A stretch of 64,000 bases of DNA from Syngnathus acus (taxonomy: Eukaryota > Chordata > Actinopteri > Syngnathiformes > Syngnathidae), in the NCBI RefSeq assembly GCF_901709675.1, contig NC_051105.1, positions 1,488,001 through 1,552,000 on the forward strand, given 5' to 3'. Under the pieces are notes generated by a model. The model saw only the letters and a list, made by a program, of their open reading frames with translations, was not told the origin of the DNA and did not search any database. Both the position numbers and the translations under genes were made by a program. Shown piece by piece: positions 23,320 through 36,300 of the stretch (positions are counted from its first letter, which is position 1; each line of letters begins with the position of its first letter).

Positions 23320-25696
23320 ATGCTGACGCTGACCAGCAAGCTGAGGAGGAACGATGGCGGGCAGACGAGCCAGGCCGGCGGAGTCTCGGACGCCACCCTC
23401 AGGGTCTCCATCAGGGACCGTCTCCTTACCAAAGGTTTGCATTTTCTCCTCCAGGCAAGTTCACAAAGCTCACTTTGGCTGTGCTAACTGTGACTGTCGA
23501 CTCTCCACAGAAGTTGCCGAACTTGAAGCCAATCTTCCTAGTAAGTTCGGATGTTATTTTTACCATTTCAATACTGTCTTCAGAATTACTGCAGTAGTCA
23601 GTCTTGGTTATGTTCTGTCAATGTGCCTTTGGGGGGCCCAATTTATCATCGGGGCTGGTGGGATGCGAATTTCGAAACTCCTCGTTCTCTTAAAATAAAC
23701 TGTCAGTGAGGGGAAAAATGGCTGGTGACATTTTGTGCTATTTGGAGATTGGTGTTGTAGTGGCGACTTAAATCTTTCATGGCTCATAGCGTCCGTCTCT
23801 CAACCAACTAGGCAGAGTTATATCGTGAAGGTCCTTGAACAGCAGGGGGTAGTATGGAGCTGCTTTCAAACTCAGCCATGTTTGCATAGGGACACTCAGC
23901 CACGGCACTTGTGTTTGGAAAAACGATTTTGGTGTCTAAATGCACACCCGTATGCATTCACTTGTTTCCCTCTTCCAGGTACATGCAAAGCCAATTTCCC
24001 AGATGAGGACAAGTTGCACCATTTTCAGCTGGCCGTGTCTCCGGGTAAGCAGAGAACCCCGTCGACTCATGGGTGCGATCAATTGACATTTGGCCCTACC
24101 TGGCTGCCGTATATCCCCCACCCTCCCCTTGTAAATTGCGTTTTGAGCATTGTAAGATTTTCCACAAAGTGGTGCGCACACACACGTGCCCTATCTGTGA
24201 GTCATCAGTCTCCCTGTCGCCCCAATCGTTCTGGTCCCTCCAGCTAAGTTTCACAAAGGCCTCGGTAAGCAAAAATCCATGGCGAAAATCAAAGATCGGC
24301 AATTGTAGCAAAGGTCCGCTGTCATTTTTCTTAAGTGAATCCGATAGTTCCCAGAGGAAGACTTGCTCATTTATTCAAAGCTACGGCATCATATTATTTT
24401 TTAGATTTATGATCCAAAGCCCCCACCACTGTAGCAATCAAAGTGAAAATGCTTGTGTTTTCTAACATTAATTGCTAATATGTCAGGCCCAAAAAAGTCT
24501 CGGAGGAAAATTGCACTCGCAACATAACGAATGAGGACACCTTGGAAAAACGACCTTTTGTGAATTCCTCAATTAATTGTTCGTTGAGCGTCGCACTCGG
24601 TGGTGCTCGGCAGCCGTGACAAAAGAATGCAGGAGTCAGCAAAAGAAAACATTTGTGTAATGTCATCCTCACTTGAGGCTGCCTTGCTCGTGTGAGTGGT
24701 TCTTTTTTTTTTTTTTTTCCGTTGTTTTTAATTAACTTGGATGCGGGTTTCACGCACGCACAACTGAACCCGTTTCGCTCATTGTCTCACTTATTTCAAA
24801 CAGAAGGATGACTGAACATATTTTCAGCGGCACAATGAACACAAATACAAAATTCCTCATATGTTCAAAAACAACTCTGTGTGCATTTTCTTTTTTTTTT
24901 TAAACCTAATAAGATTTTCAAGCGTTTGCCTCGCGTGCATATCATCAAAGTGAAATGAAAGTAATTCCAAGAAGTCAGCCAAACACAGCGCCTGCCGCCT
25001 GGACCTGTCGGGAGTTTGTGCTTCATTGTTGTTTCATACATACAAAGAGACATAAAAGATCAAAGCTCCTCCAGGCAAGTCTCATCGTTTGCGCTGACTG
25101 GCTCTGTCGGCCGTGCCGCTTAAAACTCAGAAGCCCGCTTGAGTCCTAAAACTTGGATTTTCATTCGAAAGAATTGAACCGCAAGCTTAACATATTACAT
25201 ATATAACATGCATATTTTCCTCCCATGCTGTCAATTTCCGCTCAATTCATTTGTGCCTCTGCTTGCAGATGAAGGCTACTACCAAAGTGGCAGGTTTCAG
25301 TTTGAAATAAATGTGCCCGAAGCCTACAACATGGTGGTGAGTCAAATCCACTCACTCATCTTGCCCGAAGCGTGTGCGTGCGTGCGTGCGTGCTAAATAA
25401 ATCGATTTGATTGCCACATCGGCAGCAATATGAGCAAGCCACAAAGTGAAAAGGAGAACAAAAAATGACATCTCATGTACGCTGGATGAAAAAATTCCCA
25501 CATGAAGCAAAATGTGAAAGCAGACCGAGGCAACAGTTGAGATTTAATGAGCGCTCTGTTTGCTCTCACAGCCTCCAAAGGTGAGATGTCTGACCAGAAT
25601 ATGGCATCCAAACATCACTGAGAACGGAGAGATCTGCCTAAGGTAGGAAATGTAACTTTGAAGACATTGCTCAAAGCACAGCACATAAACGGCGGC

Positions 25697-25745
<49 letters not shown>

Positions 25746-28023
25746 TCAGCCTTCTGCGTGAGCATTCGATTGACGGCACAGGGTGGGCCCCCACCAGAAC
25801 CTTAAAGGTAAACAAACTCATAATGCAGAAGCCAAAACTTGGAGGGATTATTTTTGAACGCAATCTTTTTTTTTCTTCCCCCCCCCCCTAGGACGTGGTT
25901 TGGGGATTGAATTCCTTGTTCACTGTAAGTTTTTTTTGCTGTATGCCATCTGAGAAATATTAGCCACTTGAAAAGCTTCTAGTGTTTCACTACTATTGGA
26001 GGCTCTTTTTTTCTCTCTCGTCCACCTCAGGACTTGTTGAATTTTGATGACCCGTTAAACATCGACGCAGCGGAACATCATTTGAGAGACAAGGTGGGTT
26101 TGTGGTGCCGACAAAACACGTTCTCCATTCACGAGCCGCTTTGTTTCCTTTTCGAGCTTAACATTGACTGACGGCGTGATCTTCAGAAATAAATGACAAC
26201 GCCCGGCCCGGGGTGGCGCTTCTCGAGCGAGCGAGCGTCTCGGCCGGCCGGCGTTGCGGTGAGACGTAGGCACAGCTGGTGTTTTGCAAAGGCTCTTGGC
26301 CCCGCAACGGGTGCGAGCAAGGCAGGCACAGCAACAATCTGCAAGTCAAAGCAGCACTCAACGGCACCTCGGGAAATTCAATAGCGGAATCCGATGCGTG
26401 ACTTTTTCCCTTTTTAGCCGGATGGATGTTTGCAGGAAGTGCACTTTGCTATTCATGAACTCGCCTTTTTTTTCTTTGGAACTTTTCTGCAGGTACTTGG
26501 CTGAAAAACTCGCATTTGCACTCTCGTTCACATGCCGCAGATGGATAACGAGACGGGAAAGCGGCGATTGGTGTCGGGGAACTATGTTCATTCGAAGCTC
26601 AAAGAGGAGCAAATCGTGTTGTCGATTGTTCTCGAAGGCAGGACGGGACCTTGCGGAGGCTTGCTGACTCGCGGGACTGCGCAGCTCATGCATAGCAAAT
26701 TCTTAGTCGCCTATCGACTCTCGAGTGGCTCGGCCTCGTCGGTCGATAGTCCGTCACTGCATTGACTTTCTTGATGCCCCGAAGCAAAACACTTTGCGTG
26801 GCTCTGCCGCTGGTCACCAGAACCTACGCACTCGGGATTTGCGCGCAGGAGTCGGCAAGAAAAAAAAAGGAAAAGCGAGCACAATGTGAAAACATGATTG
26901 TTTTTCGCAGCCTTTGTTTACACCCTGCCTTGTCGTTTTCACGCACTGAGTACTCTGATTTGTTTCTCAAGGCGTTTGAGTCGTCACCGCCGGGCTTTGC
27001 TGTGCTGTGCTGTGCTTGATTTTCAACTTTTTCTTGCCGTTTTTGGAGAAACACTTCCTGCCCAAAGGCGGCGAAAACTCCCCGCACAGATAATTAAGAT
27101 AAGCGAGTGACTGGGGTACTGCCCAAAAGTTTTTAGTAGACTGCAGTGTTTCTTCAAGCTAATGAATGGCCAAATGAAGCTGGAAAGTTTTTTTTTTCTT
27201 CTCCCATCCCCAAGTGGCTAACTAATGATCTTTTTTTAATTGACTTATCTTGGATCCTTTTTCAGCATGGTGAAAGGCAAACGGGAAGTTTCATTTTGAA
27301 AATGAGCTCAGCTCCTTGCCGGTGGGAGAGGAGAAAACACCCGCTTCGAGCGAGCTTGACTCCTCTCCATCGTGTCCAAGAGCCAAAAGCAATTGGATTT
27401 TCACGAGAGGTCCTCTGGCTGGGGAACTCACACAATTAAGTTGTCACTGGCAGCTTTCCAGCACATTGTGCGAGCGGGTCCGTCCTTTCTCGTCCGCAAT
27501 CCACCAGTTACCGTGTCCCACTTATGGTCGTTTCTACAGATGACTTTGTGGAGCTGTCAATCAACGCTGAGCATTATTAGAATGCGATGCGGTTGCTTTG
27601 ACTTTAGACTTTGCGCTTGAGGTGAATGTTTGCATTTCACAGCAGCTTTGTGGGAGAGCGTAGGGACATGATGCAATCCTGATAAATGGCTTACAAGTTA
27701 ATTAAGCTCGCTGCTAACAATGAGGTCGCTCGATGAAGTCATGCGCTAACAACTCGGTTGAAAAGTAACACGTTTTGCTGTCAAAGTCTTCTGAAGTAAG
27801 AGATGACAGAGGAGTGCCTCAAATTATCCTCATGATTGGATTACAGGGAAATAATAAAAAATGTTAGGGTTAAAAAATATACGGAAAAAGGGCAAGGAAG
27901 GAATGATGAACAGTTTGTGTGTTGAGCTCCCCCTGCTGGTTAACGACATATTGTGTATTCGTCTGCTTTCAGGAGGATTTTCGCAGCAAAGTTCAAGATT
28001 ACATTAAGCACTACGCCAGATGA
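23320..28023 (+). CDS. ube2f: NEDD8-conjugating enzyme UBE2F
   Basis: E2 enzyme that accepts NEDD8 from the UBA3-NAE1 E1 and, with RBX2, neddylates CUL5. Nine coding exons join in phase: 23320-23434, 23511-23540, 23979-24044, 25269-25336, 25572-25642, 25750-25807, 25892-25924, 26031-26093 and 27973-28023. They total 184 residues, against 185 in human from memory. Exon 2 encodes the N-terminal extension that docks on the E1, starting [12 protein letters not shown]. The UBC fold follows, with [17 protein letters not shown] holding the catalytic Cys (last whole codons of the exon ending at 25642). Next come [20 protein letters not shown] and the end DYIKHYAR. The exon 2 donor (GTTTGC) is weak. 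The intron before exon 7 is mostly a TGTC microsatellite. Human UBE2F neighbours RAMP1, as here, though the orientation differs. Confidence 0.97.
25700..25746 (+). repeat. (TGTC)11 microsatellite forming the 3' splice region of ube2f
   Basis: Eleven uninterrupted TGTC units (25701-25744) run into TTCAG, and the exon starts at 25750. The intron is only 107 bases (25643-25749), so the repeat makes up over 40% of it and occupies the polypyrimidine-tract position. Confidence 0.95.
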
Positions 28024-28164
28024 TAGCCGAGGCATCGGGCCGCAGCGAATCTGCTCGCGCTGCTCGCTCCACCTTTGCCTCAGCTTTTCTCAACACTGAA
28101 TGGGCAGCGTCAGCGGCTGACCGGCCAGTCGTCTCCAACGTCTCGCCGCGTTCACCTTCATCGC

Positions 28165-28170
28165 AATAAA
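28165..28170 (+). terminator. ube2f: Poly(A) signal of ube2f
   Basis: AATAAA 142 bases after the TGA stop (28021-28023); the nearest hexamer on this strand. Confidence 0.65.
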
Positions 28171-28189
28171 CCTCCACGCAAACCATCAC

Positions 28190-31100
28190 GGGAAACGCAT
28201 CATTTGAGCAAGGACACAAAGCTTTATGCTTTCATTATTCTTCGGGAGGTGACGGCGACGCGCCGGCCCAACGCCGCTGCTAGCTTGACGCCAAGACAGC
28301 CAACATCTTTTTGTGTTTGGTTTTGCTTCCGAGTAATGAATCAAGAGGTTTATCATTTATGTGCGTGCTCAGTTCCAGTGCCTGCAGTGTTTGTGTTGGC
28401 AGAAAGAAAAAGAAAAAAAAATGCATGTGAGTTGACATGATGTCACGGAAAGACATTTACACGTTTGCGGACACCTTCCGTGCTACACGCTAGCAAGCCA
28501 GACAGCGTTTGAATGATCAGCAACGTAGCGTCCTCAGCTCTTGTCCTGCACACACACACACAAACACATTTCGATCTGCTTTTTTTTTTTTTCTCGTCGT
28601 TGACGTCTATGTGCAAAATGGGAGACTTTTCACATCTTGTCATTGCTATTTTCACATTTCCCCCCATGAGTCTCACAAACTGCGAAAATGTATCACTGAG
28701 GAGAAGATAAAACACAAGAATACTGAAGTCAGTGTTAAAAATGAGTTGGGCAGTCGTGCTCCAAGGGCAACAATAAATGACCTGCAAGTGTTTTCTTCCA
28801 AATCTTCACTGTCATTATGACGACACGTTCTAATACAAATTGGGGTTATGCTTGGAATCTTCCAAGCCATCGAGAGACTACCGTGACTTTTGCTGATCCA
28901 TCCCCCCACCCACCCAGCAAATGAACGGCACCTACACAATACCAATGCACAGATAGTCCTAAAAGATGCACTTGCTTGTTTGATTTCACACTTAATTATA
29001 GTGGCTGGTATTCCAGAGCCCCATTAGGCTGTATAGAAGCTATTAAAAAGTCACATTTTCATCATGTTAAGATGGAACATGAATTAGTAAGGCATATAGT
29101 ACATTCCAAGAGAAATAATACAGAATGAGCTGTGTCATTATTGTGGTCTGGTTTTGAGCCCTTCTGCTAATGTGGTCAGTCACATATGTGAGCGTCAGGC
29201 CGGCTGTTAGGGAATTCGCCGGTGTCAGAGATCCAATCATAGCCAACATTTGGCCCGTGACAGTGAAGGCTGGCAGCCAGAGCACAGAACGAGACTAACG
29301 AGAGCGCCATCCTTTTTTTTTTTTTTTTGCACTCCCCCTTCTGCCTTAGCCTTATAAAAAGAAATAAAATAAATACGCCCTTCAGCCAAAATCCATTCTC
29401 CACTTGGGAAGCCACTTTTCAAACTTTGCTTGTTTTTGCCTGTGAGGAATTAATGAGGGGTCGAGCCGAAAGCTCCAAAAGGACTTGTGAGGACAGCAAA
29501 CCCGCCAAAGCCATCAAGGACCTGATTAATGGGCTGCAACGAGGCCTCATTTGTTACCCAAACGCTTGCATGCAGCCAATAGTGAGTGCTTCAAACCCAC
29601 AAGAGGAGCTCAGACAACACACGCGTTCAGAAGAGGACACCTCCATTCGTATAGCGTCAACAGAGAACGGCCAGATTAATGGCTTGTTGAATGGCACCAA
29701 TGGTTTTTGGATCCAGCCTTGTTGCCATAGTAACCTCTCCAAACTGTACTGTACCGGTGTTCCTTTTTCTCACGAGTCTCATGGAGGCATCTGGCTGGAG
29801 TTTCTAATGAGGGTCAGCGGATGGACGGTCGCTTGTGAAATTCCTGCTGATGCGGATCTCGCAGCAGCAAGGCCGACCTTATTAGTCATGTCAGGCATCC
29901 CCGAGGCCAGACAGTCAGATATGAATCACATGTCAGACTCGTCTTTACGAACACGCACACTTTGTGCTCGTGTTGTCTTGTGATTTTTTTTGCTTCTTCT
30001 TCTTTTTCGGTGTTTGTTGTAGTGACCTGGTGGGCGTCGTGCGCTTGCCGCGCGTTCCCTCGCCTGGCGCCTTGCTCCGTCTCATTGCCAGGCCTCATTT
30101 GTCTGCGCGCAAACTTGCTTTCATCCGACACGGTGACGCATTGTTGTTTCCAGCCTGCATCCAATTGCGCCAAACAAGGCCGATGATTTACGCGGTGCTG
30201 GCTGACAATGACCTCGCCGTGTGTTTTGTAACATATAGGTTGCTGTATTACAAGTGGCAGGCAGCTTCTTGAACTGCAACAAAACTCAAGCAGTGAAGCC
30301 TCACTAATGCAAAAATAGCCAAATAATGGACTCCCCCAACATATAATTAGCTAGATTACATTCTCAAACTCACTGTACATTAAAAGGCTAATAGTTAACT
30401 GTGACCATGAGCCAGGTTTTTACATGATTTCAAAAAGTCATTATGCGAAGTCTAACCTTAACCGTGGCAATTTGAGCATTGCAGCACAAGAAAGGAAAAT
30501 GATGTTTATCAGCGTGTGCGTGCATGCAATTAAAGCTTGCTGTTTGGGCACACGTACAGTATGTCCGCTTTAGTAAGTGGCTCTCCATTTGCTTTGTTGT
30601 GCTTGAAAGGCTGGCTGCCCACGCCGGCGCTGCGGCCGTGGGCGGCTTCTGCCTCTCGTTTCGTTGTGTTAGCTTGGCAGCCAGCAAGTCACAAAAGACA
30701 CGGACGGCGTCAGACGTCAGGCCTACTGCAATGCAAACAGAAACAAAGACATCCTTCATTGCATTGCGTTTGGCTAAATTAGCACAACTCAAGCCATTGT
30801 CAACCGACATGCAAGCGGCAAGGAACAAAAGTGGTGTTTTCAGACCAACACGTTGCTTGGCAAGGTGAGTGACGATGCAATTAGCGATTAGAACAGCGCC
30901 TCCTGTTGCACAACAGGAGTACGTCATCTTGGTGATGAAGTGCTGCCTCCACCAGGGAAAATGCGAGCCCGCATTCATTCCAACTCCATCTACTCTGACT
31001 CCACTTCTTCAGATGTTTGCCTCTTTGTTTTTTCAGTTGCACGGGAAAAGACACAATTATATGACTCGACGCCTTGCGGGTAGACGATGACCCCCCCCCC

Positions 31101-32450
31101 CCCCCCCATGAATGACACGAGGCCCCCGGATTGGTTGCGTAATCTGGCCTGGAGACGCATTTGTTGTTTCAGGTTCCAAACTTTGAATTGGTGAATCCAA
31201 AGTCAAAATGTGACAACTTGCTGAGTCAGCGCTGGCTCAGCCACTGTGGATTTGAAAAAGTATCTTCAGTTAATGTTACATTTTTGCTTGAATCTAAATC
31301 CAAAACCAGCCTTCATCAATCCATTTCTGATGTATCTGCAGCAATGGCAACAACCATAATCTCGGAAATGATTGACACCCATGCATTTTGAAAAAAAATG
31401 GCCTTATTTTAGTTTTGTCATCGTGTTCAGACCTCATCTAGCAGAAGTTACACTGGGGAAATTGCAAACAAGACGGAAATCCGCGAGGGATGCCTGGGAA
31501 TGGGAGAACGCACACACACACACGGAAACTAACATGCATCCACACACACATTTCAAACATCTGTGAATGACATTATGACGTCCAATGGGATTTAGGGCAA
31601 GGAAAACCATGTCTGCTGTCACGTCTTGCTCCTTGCACTATTTCATAGATATTGCCAACTATATACATATTTGATGAATTTGTCTTTAGAGACCACCACC
31701 GCAATGAATTTAAATGAAAACAAAGAAGTCAACATGATGGAAGTCGTGATAGCCACCTTCTATATTAGGTACTCACGAAGGCTGCCGATACCACCCGTGG
31801 ATTGTTGCTTCGATGGATGCAGCAGGGACATTCCCCGCTGCATCCATCGAGGCTTCCGCTCGGGATTCCATCTTGATGCCGTCCCGCCCTTATGGAGCAA
31901 CGTGCTATCTTTGTCCCCAATCCCTCAGCAATGACGCACAGGTACTCTTTTGGCAACGACGTTAAACAGCTCCAAAGCATTGGAGCTTTACTGAGGTTGC
32001 CATGGTCACCCACCAGCGATGTTTAGAAGCAGCTACATGACACCGGAAGACCTCAGTAAAGATCTCGGACTTGGCGGCAACACCGAGAGCGACTTGTGTA
32101 AAAAAAAAAGAATAATAAAATAAAATTGGACATGCGGGGTCACGGAATTGTTACAAAACAAATGCGGCTTTGCGCAAGTGTGCGATTTATGACATTTGAC
32201 TCTTCTCTTGCCTGCCAAACAAAGCAGGATAGCGCGAGTGCCCACGCTCGCATCCGTACAGAAAATGCTTCTCTTACAAGGTCAAGCCGTCACACCGTGC
32301 GTGACGCAGCGGCAGGAAGCTTCCAAAAAAGGACACTTTGCAGCACCAATCATTATTTTGGTTGCTTTTTAGGGAAATCATTCAAGAGGGAACTGCAGAT
32401 ATACCATTTGAACGGAAAGCAATAAACACTTTCAAAATACCCCACAACAT
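28190..32450. other. Intergenic region between ube2f and ramp1 (convergent 3' ends)
   Basis: No recognisable gene. A 218-codon plus-strand open frame at 29327-29983 matches nothing I know and has no ATG at its 5' end, so I do not call it. The region holds a C run (31089-31107), a perfect short palindrome at 30900-30919 (CTCCTGTTG, 2-base centre, CAACAGGAG), a strong hairpin at 31811-31849 and an 8-bp inverted repeat near 31971-31990. An AATAAA at 32420-32425 on plus has no assigned gene. Confidence 0.5.
31811..31849. repeat. 17-bp inverted repeat with one mismatch (hairpin)
   Basis: Arms CGATGGATGCAGCAGGG (31811-31827) and CCCCGCTGCATCCATCG (31833-31849) pair 16 of 17 around a 5-base loop. 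About four more pairs, including a wobble, are possible outward. It lies in the ube2f-ramp1 intergenic region. Confidence 0.85.
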
Positions 32451-32475
32451 TCAGTCCTGACGCACATCAAGTCAC

Positions 32476-32481
32476 TTTATT
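32476..32481 (-). terminator. ramp1: Candidate poly(A) signal of ramp1
   Basis: AATAAA on the minus strand (TTTATT on plus), about 910 bases past the ramp1 stop, implying a roughly 0.9-kb 3' UTR. Confidence 0.5.
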
Positions 32482-33388
32482 AAAGGCTTTCTTTCTGGTC
32501 TTTTGGTACATTGGAATCATTTGAAGACAAACGTTTTTTTTTCCATTGCAAATGCCGCCCTCGCTTCTCCGAGAGGCTTTGGCACAAAATACAAAGTGGG
32601 AGCGTGTCATGAAGGAGTGTGTGTGTTTTTGTTTCTTCAGAGAAGCAGGTTAGAGCTCAGGCTCCCTTAAGAGGAAAGAAAGCATTCAAAAATATCAATG
32701 AGGAAGGCGTTCGCACCGCACACTCAGATCAGAAATCAATCCCGAGCTCAGGTCTGCCATCCAAAAGCTTCGCTTGAGGCATCGGCAGCGCTTAGCAGAA
32801 CTTGATCTTCCTTTGGAGCTTTCTTCTTTGAATTCTTCAGACATTTCACAAATTCACTTGGACACCGAGGACAAGTAACGGGGAGGAGGAGGACGACTCT
32901 CCAAGTAGTACAAACAAACAGAACGGGAAAATGTTTTGCGATTAATCGACAGAAATATTTGGAGATGGGGTCATTTTAAAACTGAGATCGCTCACTACAG
33001 TAGACAACATACGAGCATATCGCCAAGGAAGGATATATTGCAGTACCAAGACTGACATGTGAGAGGCACTATGGACACGGCATCCAGACTGCTGCAGTAG
33101 AAGAAGAAATAAAAGCTGTTAGCTTATCTGGGAACAAGTTTGTGAGTTAGAAAACTCAGGCTTAGCATTTTTGCAAGTAATTTAGGATGAGATCACAATT
33201 TCGTGCAGTGTTTGGTGGCGGGAGATTCTTCTCATGTAAAATATGCCTTGGTCTGGGAAAGTCCAGTGCTGCTTCAAACCGGTACCGGTCTGCTGTACAA
33301 GGAGTTTGGAGGTCATATAAATAGCTGCGAGATTCATCCCAGAAGAGTTTTTAATGTCCGAGGTTCCTCCCTGGAGAAAAGCGCTCCC

Positions 33389-36300
33389 CTACACGACGCC
33401 CTCGCTGCGCTTGCTCCTCCACACCACTAGGGCAGTCATGAGCAGGGTGACCAGAATGGGCATGGCGATGAAGGGCCCCAGGATGCGGTTGGGGGGGTCC
33501 CTGAGCAGCCGGCCCGACAGCGAGCAATTGTGGAAGTAGGTCTTGTGCACCTGGATGAAGAAGTCGTCCACCAGCAGGTTGGGCCAGAAGCAGTCCATCT
33601 TCAGCGCCACCAGAAAGGTGCAGTTGGTCAGCTCGCCGTAGAGCCTGAAAGGGCGAGCGAGCACACGGCGTCAGACACGTTTCATCTTTGGAACTTCCGC
33701 TTGGAGTTCCTCGTTCCGTTTTTCCTCATTTGCTCTTTGTTATGTTCTTCTCTCCACACAACAAGCCGTGATTGTCCTATTTGGGTCAGTCTTTCATTTT
33801 TAATTTCCTTAACCACACTAATTAAAGGACCTAAAAATGCAATGAGGAAAAATAGTCATCCTAAATCCATGATAGATTTTGTTTTCTACAGTTTTGTTTC
33901 AAATGACGTATTTGTTTGATTTGTTGATAGTCCCAAATTATCCATTGGTATTTCCTGCTTTCAAATGACATTAATACTTTTACTAGAACATCCCCATGGG
34001 GCACTTTGGCACATTCAAAGCAAACCATGCTTTATATAAACACTTTGACGTTTCTTTAATCCCACAAGAAACTTTTAAATGGGAACAAAACCAAAACAGA
34101 AAACTGAAAATCCAGCCACCACATATTATTCCATAATAAATAAAAAATAGATAAACATTTTTGATTTTCATTTTTTTACATATCACACAATTATTATTAT
34201 TATTTTTTTAAGTGTTTAGCCTCAATTTTGTTGTTCTGAAAAGTAAGCAGAAGGACCAAAAATGGCTGTTTTGGTTGCCCGGGACAGGCGGATGTTTTCA
34301 GACGTGCTGCAAATTGCTTTTGTGGACTTTGCGGACACGCTAATTGGCAACAATACACCGGAGCAGCGGGAGGAGTCTGGAACCGCTCGTTCATTTTCTG
34401 GACGACCTGACGGGCATAATCAAATTGTGTCAGGCGAGGAGCAAAGGAACAAGATGACATTCCACCGCTCACACATATTTGCTATGTTTTGACGTTTTAT
34501 TTAGATACTGAATGGCAAAAAATCCTCCCTGATCTCATGAAGCAACTATAAAACTCGGCTTCGATCTTTTGAGTTGAACTCGTGAGAAACGGGAGCGACA
34601 ACAAGGGTTTGTTTTTGTTCACATCAAAGCAAATATTTTTAAGTCGGAATCCAGCGACATCAATTCTCATAAGGGCGTGAAAAAGCTCCGCGCTGCTCGA
34701 TGTTATCAAGTGGTAGAAAGCGCCCGAAAGCCATTTGCAATTGTACGCCTAATGAGACGCCTAATTGGAGAGCGTCGCAGAATTGAAACGACACTTGGCT
34801 TTCCACGCTACTGAGTGCGCTATTGTGCCCGGCCGGCTTTTGTGCACAATCCAATGTGAGCTCAGACACAAAAGACTTCAAAATTATTACAGATAGCGGA
34901 CAGACAGGCATGCACCCATGGCTGAACAAAACAGTCTCACACAAAGGGGGGGAAAACAAAACAAAAAACCTTTGAGGGCAAGATCTTGAGCTATTTTTAC
35001 ACTCTGAGCCTGGAGTAAAAAAAAAAAAAAATGGAGAACAGAGCCAGGGGAACAAACAGCTGTAGTTTTGATTAATCATAAGGCGGAAAAAATTAGCCTC
35101 CGGTTGATTCCAATCTTCTGTGCTCGCTCTAACTTTCAGAATCTCATCTGACAGAATTTACATATCTTGAAACATTATTCGGTCGTAGCTATGCTTGGCA
35201 CACAGATCAAGTGGAGCATAGTTCATAGAGCGCTTATTCATAAAAAGTGGATTATGGCAAGTGTTTGATCCCAAGCCTTTTGGGAAGCAACAAAGGACAT
35301 TGTGGAGCTAGCTCGCTCCAGCACACGTCAAAGTCGGCGAGACTCGACAAAGAACGGAAATAATAATTATATCGATGCGGCAGATCTTAGCACAAAATTA
35401 AACTACGGTTGGATTGCCCAATTGCAACTGAGAAGGCCGACATCCATTTTTAAAAACTTTAGACAGGTTTGAAATGAAAAATGAAAAAACACTGAATCTT
35501 AGGAGTCTTTTCTTTGTCTTGTGAGTACGATACTGCCTCCTGGGGGCCAAGATGGGCACACCAGAAGGAGCAGCACGATGAAATTGCTTGCCGAAATAAA
35601 TCACGTTTACATTGTGTTTCATGAAATTATTATCGAGTGTCTGCCCCTCCTGATGAAACCAATGAAAAATAAACTGATCTCAACTTGTATATGCAAAAAC
35701 AAACTGGCACTGTGAGCCCACTGCTCTGTGAATAACAGTTCATTCAAAGTCATTAGCAGGTTTGCAAGCACTGCTTTGTGGAGTGGAGGAAAAAATAAAA
35801 AGGATTGCTTTTCAAACACACACAAAAAAAGGAAAACAAGCTATGTCATGGAACCGAATGTGAAAAGTTCCAAAAAAAAGCTGAAAACAAATTAACAGTG
35901 GACAGAAATTCAACATGACACCGCAAGCTAAACATGCCACATGGCAGCAACAACCAACTGACACGAGCAGCTCAAAGCTGGGAACTAAATACAAGCAAAA
36001 TAACGAGACAACGAGGCACACATGGGCTCGAAGGGAGCTGATTGGTCGATGAGGACCGGCGCTAACGAGAACAGGTGCGTCACATGACATGGAAAAAAAA
36101 AATATGGAACGGGTTTCATTCCGAATCTAATCAAAAAGTTGACCAAAAAAAAGGTTTTGATTTCTCTAAGATTAAATTAAATATGGCCAGCACTCAAATT
36201 ATTGTACCGATAGGAAAAAAGTCAGTTCTATCTCTACAGTTTTTTTTGGGTGGCTTTCATTGTGAGCAATTTGGAGGAAGCGATGACATCGTTAAATGTT

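Noticed and set aside
25658-25891. Plus-strand frame with repeated SVCLSVCL
   Set aside because: Translation of the TGTC microsatellite through ube2f intron and exon sequence.
29327-29983. 218-codon plus-strand open frame
   Set aside because: No ATG at the 5' end, no recognisable domain, no splice context. Long enough to deserve a protein search, but not supportable from sequence alone.
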